7,532 nt of DNA, taken from the NCBI GenBank assembly GCA_029268325.1, contig JAJUGC010000092.1:1-7532 (forward strand). Reading direction: 5' to 3'. The DNA comes from Gammaproteobacteria bacterium. Its GTDB lineage: Bacteria; Pseudomonadota; Gammaproteobacteria; Pseudomonadales; Oleiphilaceae. The notes beneath the pieces are model-generated. The model was not told where the DNA came from, searched no databases, and saw nothing but the letters and a program-made list of their open reading frames with translations. Shown piece after piece: positions 6,684-7,532 of this stretch. Position 1 is the stretch's first letter. Each line of letters opens with the position of its first letter. The translations under genes were made by a program, and so were the position numbers.

Positions 6684-6708
6684 GCCCGGCCCAATCTCCT
6701 GGCCGGGC
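6684..6708 (+). terminator. GC-rich hairpin downstream of the DUF2061 gene
   Basis: GCCCGGCC and GGCCGGGC form a perfect 8-bp stem around a nine-base loop, 51 bases after the DUF2061 stop. Stability and position suit a terminator, but no T-run follows, so an intrinsic terminator is only weakly supported. Confidence 0.35.
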
Positions 6709-6789
6709 CGCCGTCCCCAGATTACACTTGGATTTTCCCGACGACTCCCATAAGGTTGCTGTAAGGGCACGGCTCAACCTTTGCACTTG

Positions 6790-6820
6790 AACCTTGGCTG
6801 TTGACCGTCAACGCAAGGTT
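6790..6820. promoter_or_regulatory. Two-tier palindrome upstream of fadE (candidate operator)
   Basis: An outer pair AACCTTG (6790-6796) and CAAGGTT (6814-6820) encloses an inner pair GTTGAC (6800-6805) and GTCAAC (6807-6812) around a single central base. A third related copy, CAACCTTTGC at 6775-6784, lies just upstream in direct orientation to GAACCTTGGC at 6789-6798. The element ends 44 bases before the fadE start, in the position of an operator. Dyads of this kind are bound by TetR- or MerR-family regulators, and fatty-acid degradation genes are commonly repressed by such proteins; which regulator applies here is not known. Confidence 0.4.
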
Positions 6821-6864
6821 GGACTTTCTCCGCCGTACAACACCGATCAAAAAGGAATTTGACC

Positions 6865-7532
6865 ATGGTGACCTGGATTCTGTTCCTCATCGCCGGCCTC
6901 TGGGCCCTTGCCTACTTTCAGGCAAACCGGGTGCAATGGACCGTGGGAGTCTTGATCCTGCTGGTGCTCGGCGAGCTCATGACCGACACCTCCCTGCTCC
7001 TGGTATGGCTGCTATACCTGGCCGCAGCCGTTGCGCTCAACTCCACCCAACTGCGCCAGAGCCTGATCACTGAACGGTTGTTTGCCTGGTTCCGGCGGGT
7101 TCTGCCACCAATTTCAGACACCGAACGGGAAGCCATTGATGCGGGCACTGTCTGGTGGGATGGCGAAGTCTTTCGGGGCCAGCCCGACTGGAACAAGCTG
7201 CTGGATGCCCCGCTACCTGGACTTACCTCGGAAGAACTGGCCTTCCTGGATGGCCCAACAGAGGAACTGTGCCGGCGCCTGGATGACTGGAAAATCACCC
7301 AGGAACTGAACGACCTGCCCGCCGATATTTGGGATTTTCTCAAGCAGAACCGCTTTTTCGGCATGATTATTCCCAAGGAATACGGCGGCCTGGGGTTTTC
7401 CGCCCGCGCCCATTCCGAAGTGGTGATGAAGATTTCCACCCGCAGCCTGACCGCTGGTGTCACCGTGATGGTTCCCAATTCCCTGGGCCCGGGTGAGCTG
7501 TTGCTGCACTATGGCACCGAAGAACAGAAACA
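6865..7532 (+). CDS. fadE: Acyl-CoA dehydrogenase FadE (C-terminus beyond window)
   Basis: The first 222 codons are present. FadE catalyses the first, FAD-dependent step of fatty-acid beta-oxidation, oxidising acyl-CoA to trans-2-enoyl-CoA. The sequence follows E. coli FadE closely: hydrophobic N-terminal segments (about 3-20 and 26-62) that probably anchor it to the inner membrane, then IDAGTVWWDGEVFRGQPDW (91-109), ELAFLDGPTEELCRRLDDW, FFGMIIPKEYGGLGFSA (164-180) and VPNSLGPGELLLHYGTEEQK (203-222). The FAD-binding core and catalytic residues lie beyond the window; the whole protein should be about 800 residues. The ATG at 6865 is preceded by AAGGA with suitable spacing and begins where the E. 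coli protein does. It is monocistronic on its 5' side and probably controlled through the palindrome at 6790-6820. Confidence 0.95.
   Translation, partial: MVTWILFLIAGLWALAYFQANRVQWTVGVLILLVLGELMTDTSLLLVWLLYLAAAVALNSTQLRQSLITERLFAWFRRVLPPISDTEREAIDAGTVWWDGEVFRGQPDWNKLLDAPLPGLTSEELAFLDGPTEELCRRLDDWKITQELNDLPADIWDFLKQNRFFGMIIPKEYGGLGFSARAHSEVVMKISTRSLTAGVTVMVPNSLGPGELLLHYGTEEQK

Noticed and set aside
6918..7478. Minus-strand frame of 186 codons opposite fadE.
   Set aside because: fadE matches E. coli FadE throughout this stretch; the opposite frame is Ser/Arg-rich and unlike any protein I know.
1..7532. Defence island or mobile element reading of the window.
   Set aside because: The only nuclease-like gene stands alone; no integrase, transposase, toxin-antitoxin pair, direct-repeat boundaries or clear compositional break are visible, and the neighbours are ordinary core-type genes.

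Overview
The window looks like ordinary chromosomal DNA of a marine gammaproteobacterium. The gene set points that way: a FadE-type acyl-CoA dehydrogenase with the N-terminal membrane segments of Escherichia coli FadE, a YcbL/GloC-type metallo-hydrolase, an OmpW porin, a DUF482 FemAB-like protein and a DUF2061 membrane protein. Protein content and moderately high GC are compatible with Marinobacter or a close relative, but that is an inference from gene content, not a demonstrated placement. I see no insertion sequence, CRISPR array, tRNA, rRNA or phage gene.

Layout. From 1776 leftwards off the left edge runs a membrane-bound signalling protein: a periplasmic SsuA/THI5-like sensor, one transmembrane helix, a coiled coil, PAS, and the start of GGDEF. 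Divergent from it, across about 290 bases, is a 408-residue protein (2064-3290) of unknown role with a long coiled coil and a credible PD-(D/E)XK nuclease signature. It converges on a metallo-beta-lactamase-fold hydrolase (3457-4095, minus). The gap between these two holds a 53-codon open frame that continues in frame right after the hydrolase stop. Divergent from the hydrolase is ompW (4359-5105), preceded by an FNR/ANR-type site placed exactly where a class II FNR-activated promoter would need it. ompW converges, 11 bases apart, on a FemAB-like acyltransferase-fold gene (5117-6256, minus). Divergent from that is a 70-residue DUF2061 membrane protein (6420-6632) with a good sigma70 promoter overlapped by a Fur-like sequence. 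Then, after a GC-rich hairpin and a complex palindrome, fadE starts at 6865 and runs off the right edge.

The genes do not form one operon; almost every neighbour is divergent or convergent, so each is probably its own transcription unit. Themes are envelope (OmpW, DUF2061), signalling by cyclic-di-GMP, detoxification of acylglutathione-type thioesters, and fatty-acid beta-oxidation. No obvious new multi-gene system is present. The items most worth following are the nuclease-like coiled-coil protein, the predicted oxygen-responsive ompW promoter, the palindrome upstream of fadE, and the post-stop frame behind ycbL.
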